In this document: positions 1 through 7,520 of the stretch, in pieces
How positions within the stretch are numbered: position 1 is the stretch's first letter
Layout: the number at the start of each line of letters is the position of its first letter
From: JAKZSU01 sp047517485
GTDB lineage: Bacteria > Pseudomonadota > Alphaproteobacteria > UBA7887
Assembly (NCBI GenBank): GCA_047517485.1
Contig: JAKZSU010000213.1
Coordinates: 1 to 28,676, forward strand
Direction of reading: 5' to 3'
Length of the DNA stretch: 28,676 bases
Program-made: the position numbers and the translations under genes
Notes under the pieces: model-generated
Told to the model about the DNA's origin: nothing
Seen by the model: only the letters and a program-made list of their open reading frames with translations
Database searches by the model: none

Positions 1-48
1 AAAACGCGTCTCTTCCTTCGATACGTCCAATCCAACATACTCCGCCAT
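1..48 (-). mobile_element. IS110-family transposase, N-terminal fragment (runs off left edge)
   Basis: Read on the minus strand from an ATG at 48, the sequence gives 16 codons, MAEYVGLDVSKEETRF, and then leaves the window. The Y-V-G-L-D-V-S-K block is the usual start of IS110-family DEDD transposases, where this Asp is the first catalytic acid of the RuvC-like domain. A strong ribosome binding site (AAGGAG, plus-strand 56-61) sits seven bases upstream of the ATG, which supports a real start. The element's outer end should lie between 49 and the stop of the next gene at 131. IS110 elements usually lack clear terminal inverted repeats, so I cannot place the boundary. Whether the gene is intact cannot be judged from this fragment. 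Confidence 0.75.
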
Positions 49-130
49 GGTCATTCTCCTTGCTTGCCTATTGGGGCGCTTCGTTGTGACCCCGCATCAT
101 AGGCTCGGGAGAGTGACCACCGGAATTACG

Positions 131-625
131 CTATGTATTACCGCCGCGCGCGGCGTAGACGCCCCACAAATAGTCGCGCGGCATCCAGCCGCGGTGGCCG
201 TCGAGATCGATCTCGCACCATTCGCTGCGGCAGGCGTTCAACCAGCCCTGCACGCCGGGCTCGACGCGTGCGATGGTCGACGATTCCGGGCGCGGTTCGC
301 GGCGCAAAACGCGCACCCCTCCGGTGACCAACACCGACCTCCGGCCCGACAGCATGACCCGATGGACCCACCCCTCGGCGCCGTCGTGGTCGCGAACCTG
401 GCGCCAATCACCGAACTCGCCGATCACTTCCACCGGCAGGGATTCGCGAACGAATACCCAGGCGACGGGATAGCGAAACCCCGGTCCGGTGCGCAAATTG
501 ACCTCGCCGGCCGCCAGACTGACGAAACGCGGCACCGCGAGACCGCTATTTGCTCCGGTGTCGGCGTTGGCGACGGTGGTGGCGAGGCCCAAGAAAATTA
601 ACCAAATAACGGCACGTAAAGGCAT
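131..625 (-). CDS. Exported SH3-domain protein (bacterial SH3 / DUF1058-like)
   Basis: A 164-residue protein. The ATG at 625 gives a clean signal peptide (MPLRAVIWLIFLGLATTVANA, cleavage after ANA); a GTG at 652 in the same frame would add nine residues with no better ribosome site. The mature part holds two SH3b-like repeats. The first has the typical NLRTGPG segment followed by a Trp-Arg-Gln-Val and GWVH pattern. The second begins at GVRVLRREPRPES and ends GHRGWMPRDYLWGVY. Proteins of this kind in alphaproteobacteria are periplasmic and are thought to bind cell-wall material; no catalytic domain is visible. It is transcribed away from the dehydrogenase at 782, with a perfect TATAAT box on its strand at 675-670. 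Two cysteines near the C-terminus (CRSEWC) could form a disulfide. Function beyond binding is not known. Confidence 0.8.
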   Translation of the reverse strand: MPLRAVIWLIFLGLATTVANADTGANSGLAVPRFVSLAAGEVNLRTGPGFRYPVAWVFVRESLPVEVIGEFGDWRQVRDHDGAEGWVHRVMLSGRRSVLVTGGVRVLRREPRPESSTIARVEPGVQGWLNACRSEWCEIDLDGHRGWMPRDYLWGVYAARGGNT

Positions 626-669
626 AGTGCAGCGCGTTTTTTCCAAATTCACGATTTACGGCGTTAAGG

Positions 670-698
670 ATTATATAGCGGCGAAATTTCGCACGACT
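670..698 (-). promoter_or_regulatory. Putative promoter for the SH3 gene, with a 12-bp palindrome between its boxes
   Basis: On the minus strand a consensus TATAAT lies at 675-670. The region 17 bases upstream (698-693) is AGTCGT, a poor -35 box. Between them, at 681-692, is the perfect palindrome GCGAAATTTCGC. This is where a repressor or activator dimer would bind, but no regulator is identifiable. The same spacer is upstream of the divergent dehydrogenase gene. Confidence 0.4.
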
Positions 699-781
699 AG
701 GCATCCGCCGACGTTTGTGTCCCGCGTGAAGGCCTGCTAAACAAGCGCCATTCGCACCCCCGCCGTTGGAGCGCGCGCCGT

Positions 782-1768
782 ATGGCCACCAGCAAACCGA
801 TTGTTATCGTGACTCGCAAAGTGCCCGAGGCGATCGAGGCCCGGATGATGGAATTGTTCGACACCCGTCTGAACGATGACGATCACCCGATGTCGTCCGA
901 CGAATTGGTTGAGGCGGTCAAGACCGCCGATGTCCTGGTGCCCACGGTTACCGACCGGATCGATTCGCGGATCCTCTCCCAGGCCAACGATAATCTGCGC
1001 CTGATCGCCAGCTTCGGCGCCGGAGTCGATCATATCGACCTGGCGAGCGCGCGCACTCGCGGCATCACCGTGACCAACACCCCGGGCGTACTCACCGAGG
1101 ATACCGCCGACATGACAATGGCGCTGATCCTCGCGGTGCCGCGCCGCTTGGCCGAGGGCGAGCGTCTGGTGCGTTCGGGCGATTGGGCCGGCTGGGGGCC
1201 GACTTCGATGCTCGGCCATCGCATCTGGGGCAAGCGGCTGGGGATCATCGGCATGGGCCGGATCGGTAGCGCGGTGGCGCGGCGCGCGCGCGGTTTCGGT
1301 CTGTCGGTGCACTACCACAACCGGCGCCGGGTGCCGGACATGCTCGAACAAGAGCTCGAGGCGACTTATTGGGAGAGCCTCGACCAGATGCTGGCGCGGA
1401 TGGACATCATCTCGGTCAATTGTCCGCACACCCCGGCCACCTTCCACCTGCTGTCGGCGCGCCGCCTCGATTTGCTGCAGCCGCACGCCTATATCGTCAA
1501 CACCTCGCGCGGCGAGGTGATCGACGAGGCGGCGCTCACCCGCATGCTGCGCGACGGCCGCCTCGCCGGCGCCGGCCTCGACGTCTTCGAGCACGAACCG
1601 GCGATCAATCCCAAATTGCTCGAACTGGAAAAGGTCGTCCTGCTGCCGCACATGGGCTCGGCGACCATCGAGGGCCGCATCGATATGGGCGAAAAAGTCC
1701 TGATCAACATCAAAACCTTCGTCGACGGCCACTCCCCGCCCGACCGCGTCATCGACAGCATGACGTGA
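782..1768 (+). CDS. D-2-hydroxyacid dehydrogenase (glyoxylate/hydroxypyruvate reductase type)
   Basis: A 328-residue member of the D-isomer-specific 2-hydroxyacid dehydrogenase family, which reduces 2-oxoacids such as glyoxylate or hydroxypyruvate in the cytoplasm. The nucleotide-binding glycines are G157-M-G159-R-I-G162. The catalytic trio is visible: R243 in NTSRGEVIDE, E272 in EHEPAIN and H290 in LLPHMGSAT. After the second beta strand the sequence is HYHNRRR with no acidic residue, which favours NADP(H) over NAD(H). Length and full domain order (substrate, nucleotide, substrate) are normal. GGAG about ten bases upstream supports the ATG at 782. The gene stands alone, divergent from the SH3 gene and convergent with the sulfur-operon end, from which a long inverted repeat separates it. 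The exact substrate cannot be assigned from sequence. Confidence 0.9.
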   Translation: MATSKPIVIVTRKVPEAIEARMMELFDTRLNDDDHPMSSDELVEAVKTADVLVPTVTDRIDSRILSQANDNLRLIASFGAGVDHIDLASARTRGITVTNTPGVLTEDTADMTMALILAVPRRLAEGERLVRSGDWAGWGPTSMLGHRIWGKRLGIIGMGRIGSAVARRARGFGLSVHYHNRRRVPDMLEQELEATYWESLDQMLARMDIISVNCPHTPATFHLLSARRLDLLQPHAYIVNTSRGEVIDEAALTRMLRDGRLAGAGLDVFEHEPAINPKLLELEKVVLLPHMGSATIEGRIDMGEKVLINIKTFVDGHSPPDRVIDSMT

Positions 1769-1811
1769 GTGGCGAAGAGGCTGGATCGTGACCAGCGGGC
1801 GCGCGGCCTTT

Positions 1812-1911
1812 GGTGGGCCAACTTGGCTTTTCGGGTGCGTTGCGACGCTCGGCCGATGCACCCGCATCGCCCTTCGCGCCGCGCCTACCCGAAAAGCCAA
1901 TTTGGCCCATC
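1812..1911. repeat. Long inverted repeat A between convergent genes (copy of a dispersed palindromic element)
   Basis: The arms are 1815-1836 and 1887-1908, 22 bases each with one mismatch, extended by a few weaker pairs, and enclose a 50-base loop. Inside the loop CGATGC-ACCC-GCATCG forms a second hairpin. The element sits exactly between the stop of the dehydrogenase (1768) and the stop of the convergent DsrE-like gene (1942), so it could end transcription from both sides, although no U-tract follows. Its right part, about 1880-1923, matches 12845-12888 downstream of dnaA at 36 of 44 positions by hand alignment. Confidence 0.75.
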
Positions 1912-1941
1912 CAACCGCTTCAAAACTAGACTTTAACTGCG

Positions 1942-2391
1942 CTAGATAAACAGCATCGAGCCGGTCGCGCGGGCGTCGTTGAGGAAGGTGACCAGGCCGC
2001 CGCTTTCGATCGTCAGGTCGGCGCGCAGCGAGTCCGCGTTCATGTCGACGGCGCGCAGGCCCATTTCGCAGACCATCAGTTTCACCTCCATCGCCACGCA
2101 GGCATCGAGCAGTTCGGCGAAGCCGACCACCCCGCGCGATCGCATGGTTTCGTCGACCGAGTTGGCGTTGGGATATCCGACGCGACCGACCGGTAGGCGA
2201 TGCCAACCGGGCTGGCCTTGCGCATCGTTGGCGCCGAGCGCGCGGATCGCGTCCATGGTGAAAAACAGGGTGACCGGAATATTGATCGCCGCCGCCGCCG
2301 CCGCGGTAACCAGGGCGTAGTGGATTTTCTCGTATTCGCCGGAGAACACGATCACCGACAGTTTGTCGGGTCTGGGAGCGGCTTCGTTCAT
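1942..2391 (-). CDS. DsrE/DsrF-like sulfur-relay family protein
   Basis: A 149-residue soluble protein of the DsrE/DsrF-like fold. It begins KLSVIVFSGEYEKIHYALVTA, the usual first strand and helix, and carries one conserved-looking Cys in KLMVCEMGLRA, the position where TusD/DsrE-type proteins hold a persulfide. The longer in-frame start at 2505 is rejected because it runs back through the upstream gene. The ATG at 2391 lies four bases after the MoeB-like stop, so translation is probably coupled. It is the last gene of the ubiE operon. The neighbours cysK and moeB suggest a role in sulfur transfer, but that is inference: other DsrE-like proteins in this size class have no known function. Confidence 0.8.
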   Translation of the reverse strand: MNEAAPRPDKLSVIVFSGEYEKIHYALVTAAAAAAINIPVTLFFTMDAIRALGANDAQGQPGWHRLPVGRVGYPNANSVDETMRSRGVVGFAELLDACVAMEVKLMVCEMGLRAVDMNADSLRADLTIESGGLVTFLNDARATGSMLFI

Positions 2392-2395
2392 GGTT

Positions 2396-3190
2396 TCACG
2401 CCGCGTGTTGGGAGAGATCTCGGATTGTCGCGTCCGGTCCGCACAGCGCGCACCCGGGGTCCGGGCGAACCTTGACCTTGCGGAACGTGGTGCCCAGTCC
2501 GTCATAGATCAACAGGTGCCCGGACAGGCTGTCGCCGATGCCGAGCAGCTCCTTGATCACCTCGATCGCCTGCAGCGAGCCGACCACCCCGGCGAGCGCG
2601 CCGAGCACCCCGGCCTCCGAGCACGACGGGATCAATCCGGGCGGCGGCGGGGTGGGAAAAATGCAGCGATAACAGGGGTGATCGCCCCCTAAATGCGACT
2701 TGAAGGTCGCGACCTGGCCCTCGAAACGCAGGATCGCCCCGGATACCAAGGTCTTGGCGGCGAAGTGGCAGGCGTCATTGACCAGAAACCTTGTGGCGAA
2801 ATTGTCGCTGCCGTCGATCACCAGGTCATAGTCGGCGATCAGCTCCGCGACATTATCGACGGTCAAACGGAATTGGTGCGGAATCAGCGCGATGTCGGGA
2901 TTGATCCGGCCCACGCTATGCCGCGCGCTTTCGACTTTCGGCGTGCCGATGCTCGCGGTTTCATGCACCACTTGGCGCTGCAAGTTGGAAAGATCGACCA
3001 CGTCGTCGTCGATCACGCCGATGGTGCCGACACCGGCGGCGGCGAGATAGAGGATCAGCGGCGAGCCGAGGCCGCCGGCGCCGACCACCAGCACCCGCGC
3101 GCCGAGCAGTTTCGCCTGTCCCGTGCCGCCGACCTCGGGCAACAGGATATGGCGCGCGTAGCGCTCGACCTGATCGTCGGTAAAATCCAT
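2396..3190 (-). CDS. moeB: MoeB/ThiF/HesA-family sulfur-carrier adenylyltransferase
   Basis: A 264-residue E1-like enzyme that adenylates the C-terminal glycine of a small ubiquitin-like sulfur carrier (MoaD, ThiS or similar). The N-terminus ERYARHILLPEVGGTGQ is typical of MoeB. The nucleotide loop is GAGGLGSP, the second motif is DDDVVDLSNLQRQV, and the Asp of DLVIDGSDNFATR is present. Two zinc-binding pairs, CYRC and CALC, are intact, and the Cys in SCSEAGVLG is at the usual catalytic position. There is no C-terminal rhodanese domain, so it is MoeB-like and not MoeZ-like. A good ribosome site (AAGGACG) precedes the ATG at 3190. No MoaD or ThiS partner is in the window, so its carrier is unknown; placement between cysK and a DsrE-like gene points to sulfur transfer. 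Confidence 0.9.
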   Translation of the reverse strand: MDFTDDQVERYARHILLPEVGGTGQAKLLGARVLVVGAGGLGSPLILYLAAAGVGTIGVIDDDVVDLSNLQRQVVHETASIGTPKVESARHSVGRINPDIALIPHQFRLTVDNVAELIADYDLVIDGSDNFATRFLVNDACHFAAKTLVSGAILRFEGQVATFKSHLGGDHPCYRCIFPTPPPPGLIPSCSEAGVLGALAGVVGSLQAIEVIKELLGIGDSLSGHLLIYDGLGTTFRKVKVRPDPGCALCGPDATIRDLSQHAA

Positions 3191-3205
3191 TGCCGTCCTT
3201 AAATA

Positions 3206-4162
3206 TTAGTCGCCGAGGCCGTCGAAAAGCGCGGTCGAAAGGTAGCGCTCGGAAAACGAGGGAATAATGACGACGATCATCTTACCCGCCATGTCGTCGC
3301 GCGAGCCGACGCTGACCGCCGCATGGAGCGCCGCGCCGGTCGAAATGCCGCCGGCGATGCCTTCGAGCGGCGCCAATTTTTGCGCCATCGCGAATGAGTC
3401 GTCGTTGGACACGGTGATGATCTCGTCGATGATGTCGGTATCCAGGATGCCCGGCACGAACCCGGCGCCGATGCCCTGGATCTTGTGCGGCCCGGGATCG
3501 CCACCCGACAGGATCGGGCTGTCGGCGGGCTCGACGGCGATCATCTGGACCGAGGGTTTGCGCTGTTTGAGCACTTGCCCGACGCCGGTGATCGTGCCGC
3601 CGGTACCGATGCCGCTGACCACCGCATCGACCGTGCCGCCGCTGTCCCGCCAAATTTCTTCCGCCGTGGTACGGCGGTGAACCTCCGGATTCGCCGGATT
3701 CTCGAATTGCTGCGGCATCACCGCGCCGGGGATCTCGTCGAGCAATTCGGTGGCCCGGGCGATCGCGCCCTTCATGCCCTTGGGTCCCTCGGTGAGCACG
3801 ATCTCGGCGCCGAGGAATGCCAGCATCCGCCGCCGTTCGACCGACATCGTTTCGGGCATGGTGAGAATCAACCGATAGCCCTTGGCGGCGGCGACGAAAG
3901 CCAGCGAGATCCCGGTATTGCCCGAGGTCGGCTCGACCAGGGTGTCGCCGGGCTTGATCCGCCCGTCGTTCTCCAAGGCTTCGATCATCGCCACGCCGAT
4001 GCGGTCCTTGACCGAGGCGAGCGGATTGAAGAACTCGAGCTTACCGACCAGGTCGGCCTGACAGCCGGTCGCGTCCTTCAGCTTGGCGAGCCGCACCATC
4101 GGCGTGTTGCCGACGGTATCGATGATGCTGTCGTAAATGTGGCCGCGTGTTTCTATGGCCAA
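3206..4162 (-). CDS. cysK: Cysteine synthase A (O-acetylserine sulfhydrylase)
   Basis: A 318-residue PLP enzyme that makes L-cysteine from O-acetylserine and sulfide. The PLP lysine lies in LEFFNPLASVKDRIG, the substrate loop is PTSGNTGIS, and the phosphate-binding loop is GIGTGGTITGVG. Length is normal. The only possible start is a TTG at 4162: an in-frame TAG lies just upstream, no ATG or GTG lies between, and a near-perfect ribosome site (AGGAGGG, plus 4171-4177) is eight bases away. The next in-frame ATG is inside the conserved NTPMVRL motif and is too late. The gene begins four bases after the dut stop. In the operon it is followed by a MoeB-like and a DsrE-like gene, making a plausible cysteine/sulfur module. 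Confidence 0.95.
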   Translation of the reverse strand: MAIETRGHIYDSIIDTVGNTPMVRLAKLKDATGCQADLVGKLEFFNPLASVKDRIGVAMIEALENDGRIKPGDTLVEPTSGNTGISLAFVAAAKGYRLILTMPETMSVERRRMLAFLGAEIVLTEGPKGMKGAIARATELLDEIPGAVMPQQFENPANPEVHRRTTAEEIWRDSGGTVDAVVSGIGTGGTITGVGQVLKQRKPSVQMIAVEPADSPILSGGDPGPHKIQGIGAGFVPGILDTDIIDEIITVSNDDSFAMAQKLAPLEGIAGGISTGAALHAAVSVGSRDDMAGKMIVVIIPSFSERYLSTALFDGLGD

Positions 4163-4166
4163 TGAT

Positions 4167-4694
4167 TTAGCCCTCCTCCCCTAGTGCGGAAGTTCGTTCC
4201 GGTGCCGGCTCGCCCGATCCGGTCGAGCCGAATCCGCTGGCCCCGCGCGCGGTTTCCGACAACGCGTCGACCTCGGTCCAGGCAAGGCGGGTGACTGGCG
4301 CCACCACCATTTGCGCGATCCGCATGCCGCGGGTGACGGTGAACGTTTCGCTGCCGTGATTGATCAGCATGACGCTGATCTCGCCGCGATAATCCGCATC
4401 GATGGTGCCCGGGCTGTTGAGCACCGTGACCCCGTGTCTGAGCGCCAGGCCGGAGCGCGGGCGAATCTGCGCCTCAAATCCCGCCGGCATGGCGATCGCC
4501 AGACCGCTCGGCACCAGCGCCCGCGCGCCGGGTTGGATGTCGAGCGGCGCGTCCACCGCGGCGGCCAGATCGACCCCGGCGCTGAGCGCGGTCTGGTAGG
4601 CCGGCAGCGCGCCTTCGGGTGCGTGGTCGAGCCGTCGCACCTCAACCGCGATCTCCCGGTGGTCCGGGTCACCACCGTTCGCCGGCGTGTTCAA
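4167..4694 (-). CDS. dut: dUTP diphosphatase (dUTPase)
   Basis: A 175-residue trimeric dUTPase that converts dUTP to dUMP, keeping uracil out of DNA and supplying thymidylate synthesis. All five family motifs are visible in order: AGVDLAA, RPRSGLA, GTIDADYRGEI, RGMRIAQMVV and the C-terminal RGASGFGSTG loop that closes over the substrate. It starts at a TTG (4694) that overlaps the coaBC stop in a TTGA arrangement. A GTG 18 codons later would remove the first beta strand (IAVEVRRL), so the TTG is preferred. The tail after motif 5 is about 16 residues longer than in many homologues and looks disordered. The coaBC-dut pairing is widespread in proteobacteria. Confidence 0.95.
   Translation of the reverse strand: MNTPANGGDPDHREIAVEVRRLDHAPEGALPAYQTALSAGVDLAAAVDAPLDIQPGARALVPSGLAIAMPAGFEAQIRPRSGLALRHGVTVLNSPGTIDADYRGEISVMLINHGSETFTVTRGMRIAQMVVAPVTRLAWTEVDALSETARGASGFGSTGSGEPAPERTSALGEEG
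4171..4177 (-). promoter_or_regulatory. Strong ribosome binding site fixing the TTG start of cysK
   Basis: Minus-strand AGGAGGG lies eight bases upstream of the TTG at 4162-4160. With an in-frame stop just upstream and no ATG or GTG nearby, it decides the cysK start. It overlaps the last codons of dut. Confidence 0.75.
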
Positions 4695-5914
4695 GCTGTC
4701 AGTCCCGTTTCGGCGATGCGCGCGGCGATCCGCGCCGTCAGCTTTTCCGCCACCGCCACCTTGCTGGTCTTGTCCCAGGTCTCGGTGCCGGCCTCGTCGA
4801 TCAAGTGCACGGTGTTGTGGTCGCCGCCGAACACGCCGGTCTCCTCGGAGACATCATTGGCGACGATCCAGTCGCAGCCCTTGGCGAGTCGTTTCGCCGC
4901 GGCGTGGTCGAGAATATGGTCGGTTTCGGCGGCGAAACCGACGACCAGGGTCGGCCGGCCGCGCTTCAACTTTCCCAGCGTGGCGAGAATATCCGGATTC
5001 TCGATTAATTCGAGGGTCGGTGTGCCATCACCGTTGCCGCGCTTGATCTTGCGATTCGCCGGTGTCGCGACACGCCAGTCGGCGACCGCCGCGGCGCACA
5101 CCGCGACGTCGACCGGCAGCGCCTTGCGGCACGCGGCGAGCATCTCGCTCGCGGTATCGACGTGAACGATGCGCGCGATCGGCGGGTCGGGCAAAATCGT
5201 CGGCCCGGTCACCAAGGTCACTTCCGCACCGGCGGCGCCGAGCGCGCGCGCGATCGCGTGTCCCTGTTTTCCCGACGATCGATTGGCGATATAGCGCACC
5301 GGATCGATCGGCTCGTGGGTCGGGCCGCTGGTCACCAGGGCGCGCACCGCGTTCAATGGCAGCGCTTCCGCCGGCGCCAAGTGGCGCTCGATCGCGGCGA
5401 GAATGTCCGCCGGCTCGCTCATTCTGCCGGCGCCCACTTCACCACACGCGAGATCCCCGGCTTCCGGCCCGACCAGGCGATTGCCGTCGGCCTGAAGCGT
5501 CGCGATATTGCGCATGGTCGCCGCGTGGCTCCACATCATCACATTCATCGCCGGCGCGATGAGCACCGGCTTGTCGGTGGCGAGCAACACCGTGGAAGCG
5601 AGATCGTCGGCGCGCCCGGTCGCCATCTTGGCGATCAGATCGGCGCTCGCCGGCGCCACGACCACCAGATCGGCCTCGCGCGACAGGCGGATATGGCCCA
5701 TCTCGCTTTCGTCGGTGAGCGAGAACAAATCGCCATAAACCCGGTGCTCCGACAGGGCGGCGACCGATAAGGGCGTGACGAACTGGCTGCCGCCCGCGGT
5801 CAGCACGCAGCGCACCGCGGCGCCGCGTTCGCGCAACCGGCGGATCAGCTCGAGGCTCTTGTAAGCCGCGATTCCGCCTGAGATGATTAGAAGAATAGTC
5901 TTGTTTTCCAGCAC
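4691..5914 (-). CDS. coaBC: Bifunctional phosphopantothenoylcysteine decarboxylase / phosphopantothenate-cysteine ligase
   Basis: A 407-residue two-domain enzyme that joins cysteine to 4'-phosphopantothenate (CoaB) and decarboxylates the product (CoaC), two steps of coenzyme A synthesis. The N-terminal FMN-dependent CoaC domain has SGGIAAYK, the PAMNVMMW motif and the ACGEVGAGRM loop with the active-site Cys. The CoaB domain begins near residue 186 with ALVTSGPTHEPIDPVRYI, then NRSSGKQG and ENPDILA. The start is a GTG at 5914 directly preceded by an in-frame TAA, so no longer form is possible, and GGGAG lies eight bases upstream. It uses cysteine, the product of cysK two genes downstream. A 78-base gap with a small hairpin separates it from ubiB, so a separate promoter is possible. 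Confidence 0.95.
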   Translation of the reverse strand: MLENKTILLIISGGIAAYKSLELIRRLRERGAAVRCVLTAGGSQFVTPLSVAALSEHRVYGDLFSLTDESEMGHIRLSREADLVVVAPASADLIAKMATGRADDLASTVLLATDKPVLIAPAMNVMMWSHAATMRNIATLQADGNRLVGPEAGDLACGEVGAGRMSEPADILAAIERHLAPAEALPLNAVRALVTSGPTHEPIDPVRYIANRSSGKQGHAIARALGAAGAEVTLVTGPTILPDPPIARIVHVDTASEMLAACRKALPVDVAVCAAAVADWRVATPANRKIKRGNGDGTPTLELIENPDILATLGKLKRGRPTLVVGFAAETDHILDHAAAKRLAKGCDWIVANDVSEETGVFGGDHNTVHLIDEAGTETWDKTSKVAVAEKLTARIAARIAETGLTA

Positions 5915-5952
5915 TTAGCTGCTCCCATCCGGATGCCCGGTGCCCGTTAAAC

Positions 5953-5971
5953 CTAGGCGCGCGGTGCCTAG
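5953..5971. repeat. Small hairpin in the ubiB-coaBC spacer
   Basis: CTAGGC at 5953-5958 pairs with GCCTAG at 5966-5971 around a seven-base loop. On the transcribed strand only three T residues follow, so it is at best a weak attenuator or terminator between ubiB and coaBC. Confidence 0.35.
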
Positions 5972-5992
5972 TTTGCAACCATCGCCAATTCG

Positions 5993-7510
5993 TCAGACCA
6001 GGGCGAGCACCACCAAGGTCGCGAGAACGCCGGTCACGAAGGCAACGCCGAGGGCGAGACCGCTCAGACCACGCCCGCCGCGTTGCGGTGCTTCCCAGTC
6101 GATCAGCTTGTCGAGCGCCACCTCGGCGCGACCGGCTAAACGCGGCAATCGGCGCAACAGCTGCGACGATTCCTCGACCGCGACCTTGAGGCGCGCGTCG
6201 GGCCCGGTATGGGCAATCACCCAATCCTCGATCAGCGGCCGCGCGAGCTGCCACATGTTGGCCTCGGGATAGAGCACCCGGCCGACCCCCTCCGACACCA
6301 CCAGGACTTTTTGTAACAGCAAGAGATGCGGCTGGGTCTGCATACCAAAGGTTTCGGTGATCGCGAACAGCTGACCGAGCAGGCGGCCGACGGAAATTTC
6401 GTTGACCGGGAGACCGAGGATCGGCTCGCCGATCGACCGGATCGCCTGGGTGAAATTGCCCAGCGACTGGTCCGCCGGAACATAACCGGCATCGAAATGA
6501 ATTTTTGCCACCGAAAGGTAGTCGGCATCGAGAAATCCCATCAGCATGGTGGCGAGGTAGCGCCGAGTCGCGGTATCGATCCGCCCCATGATGCCGAAAT
6601 CGACGGCCCACAAATTGCCCTCGCTATCGACGAACAAATTGCCCTGGTGCGGATCGCCGTGAAAGAAACCGTCGCGAAACACCTGGTTGAAGGTCGCGCG
6701 CGCGGCTTTTTCCAGGACCGCCGCGGGGTCATGTCCGGCGGCTATCAGGTCGTCGCGGCGGTCGATCGGCGTGCCGTGGACCCGTTCGGTCGTCAGCACC
6801 CGCTGCGCGGTGCGCTGCCAATCGATATCGGGGATGTTGAAGCCCTCATCGTCGGCGAAATTTTCCCCGAGTTCCGAGGCCGCCGCCGCCTCGAGCCGCA
6901 GATCCATCTCGATCGCCACCACGTCGGCGACGGTGGCGACCGATTCGACCGACCGCAACCGGCGCCATTTGGGCTGGGTGCGTTCGATCCATTCGGCGAT
7001 CCAGAACAGCAGGTCGAGATCGCGGCGAAAAGCGGCCTCGACCCCGGGCCGCAGCACTTTCACCGCGACGTCGCGGCCGTCGGACGTGGTCGCGAAATGC
7101 ACCTGGGCGATCGATGCCGCGGCGACCGGCGTGTCGTCGAACGACGAGAACAGATCCTCGACCGGGGCGCCGAGTTCGGCGGCGACCACCGCGCGCGCCT
7201 CGGCGGTGGCGAAGGCGGGGAGCCGGTCGCGCAGCATCGCCAGGTCTTCGGCGGCTTCGGCGCCGATCAGGTCGGCGCGGGTCGACAGCGCCTGGCCGAA
7301 CTTGATGAACCCGGGGCCGAGCGCGACCGCGGCTTGCGCCAATCGCTGGCCGATCCGCAATCCGCTGGTGTCGGCGCGCGAAAAGTGGCGCAACGGACGC
7401 ACCAGCCAGGGCGCGACCCCGAGACGTTCCAGTGGTTGCAAGGCGTCGTGGCGCGCCAGGGTGCGGGCGATGACGAAGAGTCGCCACAGATTGCGGCAGG
7501 CGCGAATCAC
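5993..7510 (-). CDS. ubiB: UbiB-family atypical kinase/ATPase for ubiquinone biosynthesis
   Basis: A 505-residue member of the UbiB/ADCK protein-kinase-like family, needed for ubiquinone synthesis and thought to act as an ATPase that helps handle lipid intermediates at the membrane. Family motifs are clear: the KxGQ signature in FIKFGQALSTRADLIG, an Ala-rich loop AAASIAQVHFA in place of the usual glycine loop, the VAVKVLRPG lysine, HGDPHQGNLFV (catalytic-loop region) and the metal-binding DFGIMGR. The last 25 residues (LSGLALGVAFVTGVLATLVVLALV) form a membrane anchor, as in UbiB. It starts with GTG at 7510, ten bases after the ubiE stop, with only a weak ribosome site; translational coupling is likely. 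Pairing with ubiE confirms the role. Confidence 0.95.
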   Translation of the reverse strand: MIRACRNLWRLFVIARTLARHDALQPLERLGVAPWLVRPLRHFSRADTSGLRIGQRLAQAAVALGPGFIKFGQALSTRADLIGAEAAEDLAMLRDRLPAFATAEARAVVAAELGAPVEDLFSSFDDTPVAAASIAQVHFATTSDGRDVAVKVLRPGVEAAFRRDLDLLFWIAEWIERTQPKWRRLRSVESVATVADVVAIEMDLRLEAAAASELGENFADDEGFNIPDIDWQRTAQRVLTTERVHGTPIDRRDDLIAAGHDPAAVLEKAARATFNQVFRDGFFHGDPHQGNLFVDSEGNLWAVDFGIMGRIDTATRRYLATMLMGFLDADYLSVAKIHFDAGYVPADQSLGNFTQAIRSIGEPILGLPVNEISVGRLLGQLFAITETFGMQTQPHLLLLQKVLVVSEGVGRVLYPEANMWQLARPLIEDWVIAHTGPDARLKVAVEESSQLLRRLPRLAGRAEVALDKLIDWEAPQRGGRGLSGLALGVAFVTGVLATLVVLALV

Positions 7511-7520
7511 CGGCGCGCCC

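Noticed and set aside
737..2206. 489-codon open frame on the minus strand opposite the dehydrogenase
   Set aside because: It is an Arg/His/Asp-rich shadow frame typical of high-GC DNA, with no family motifs. The plus-strand dehydrogenase explains the region.
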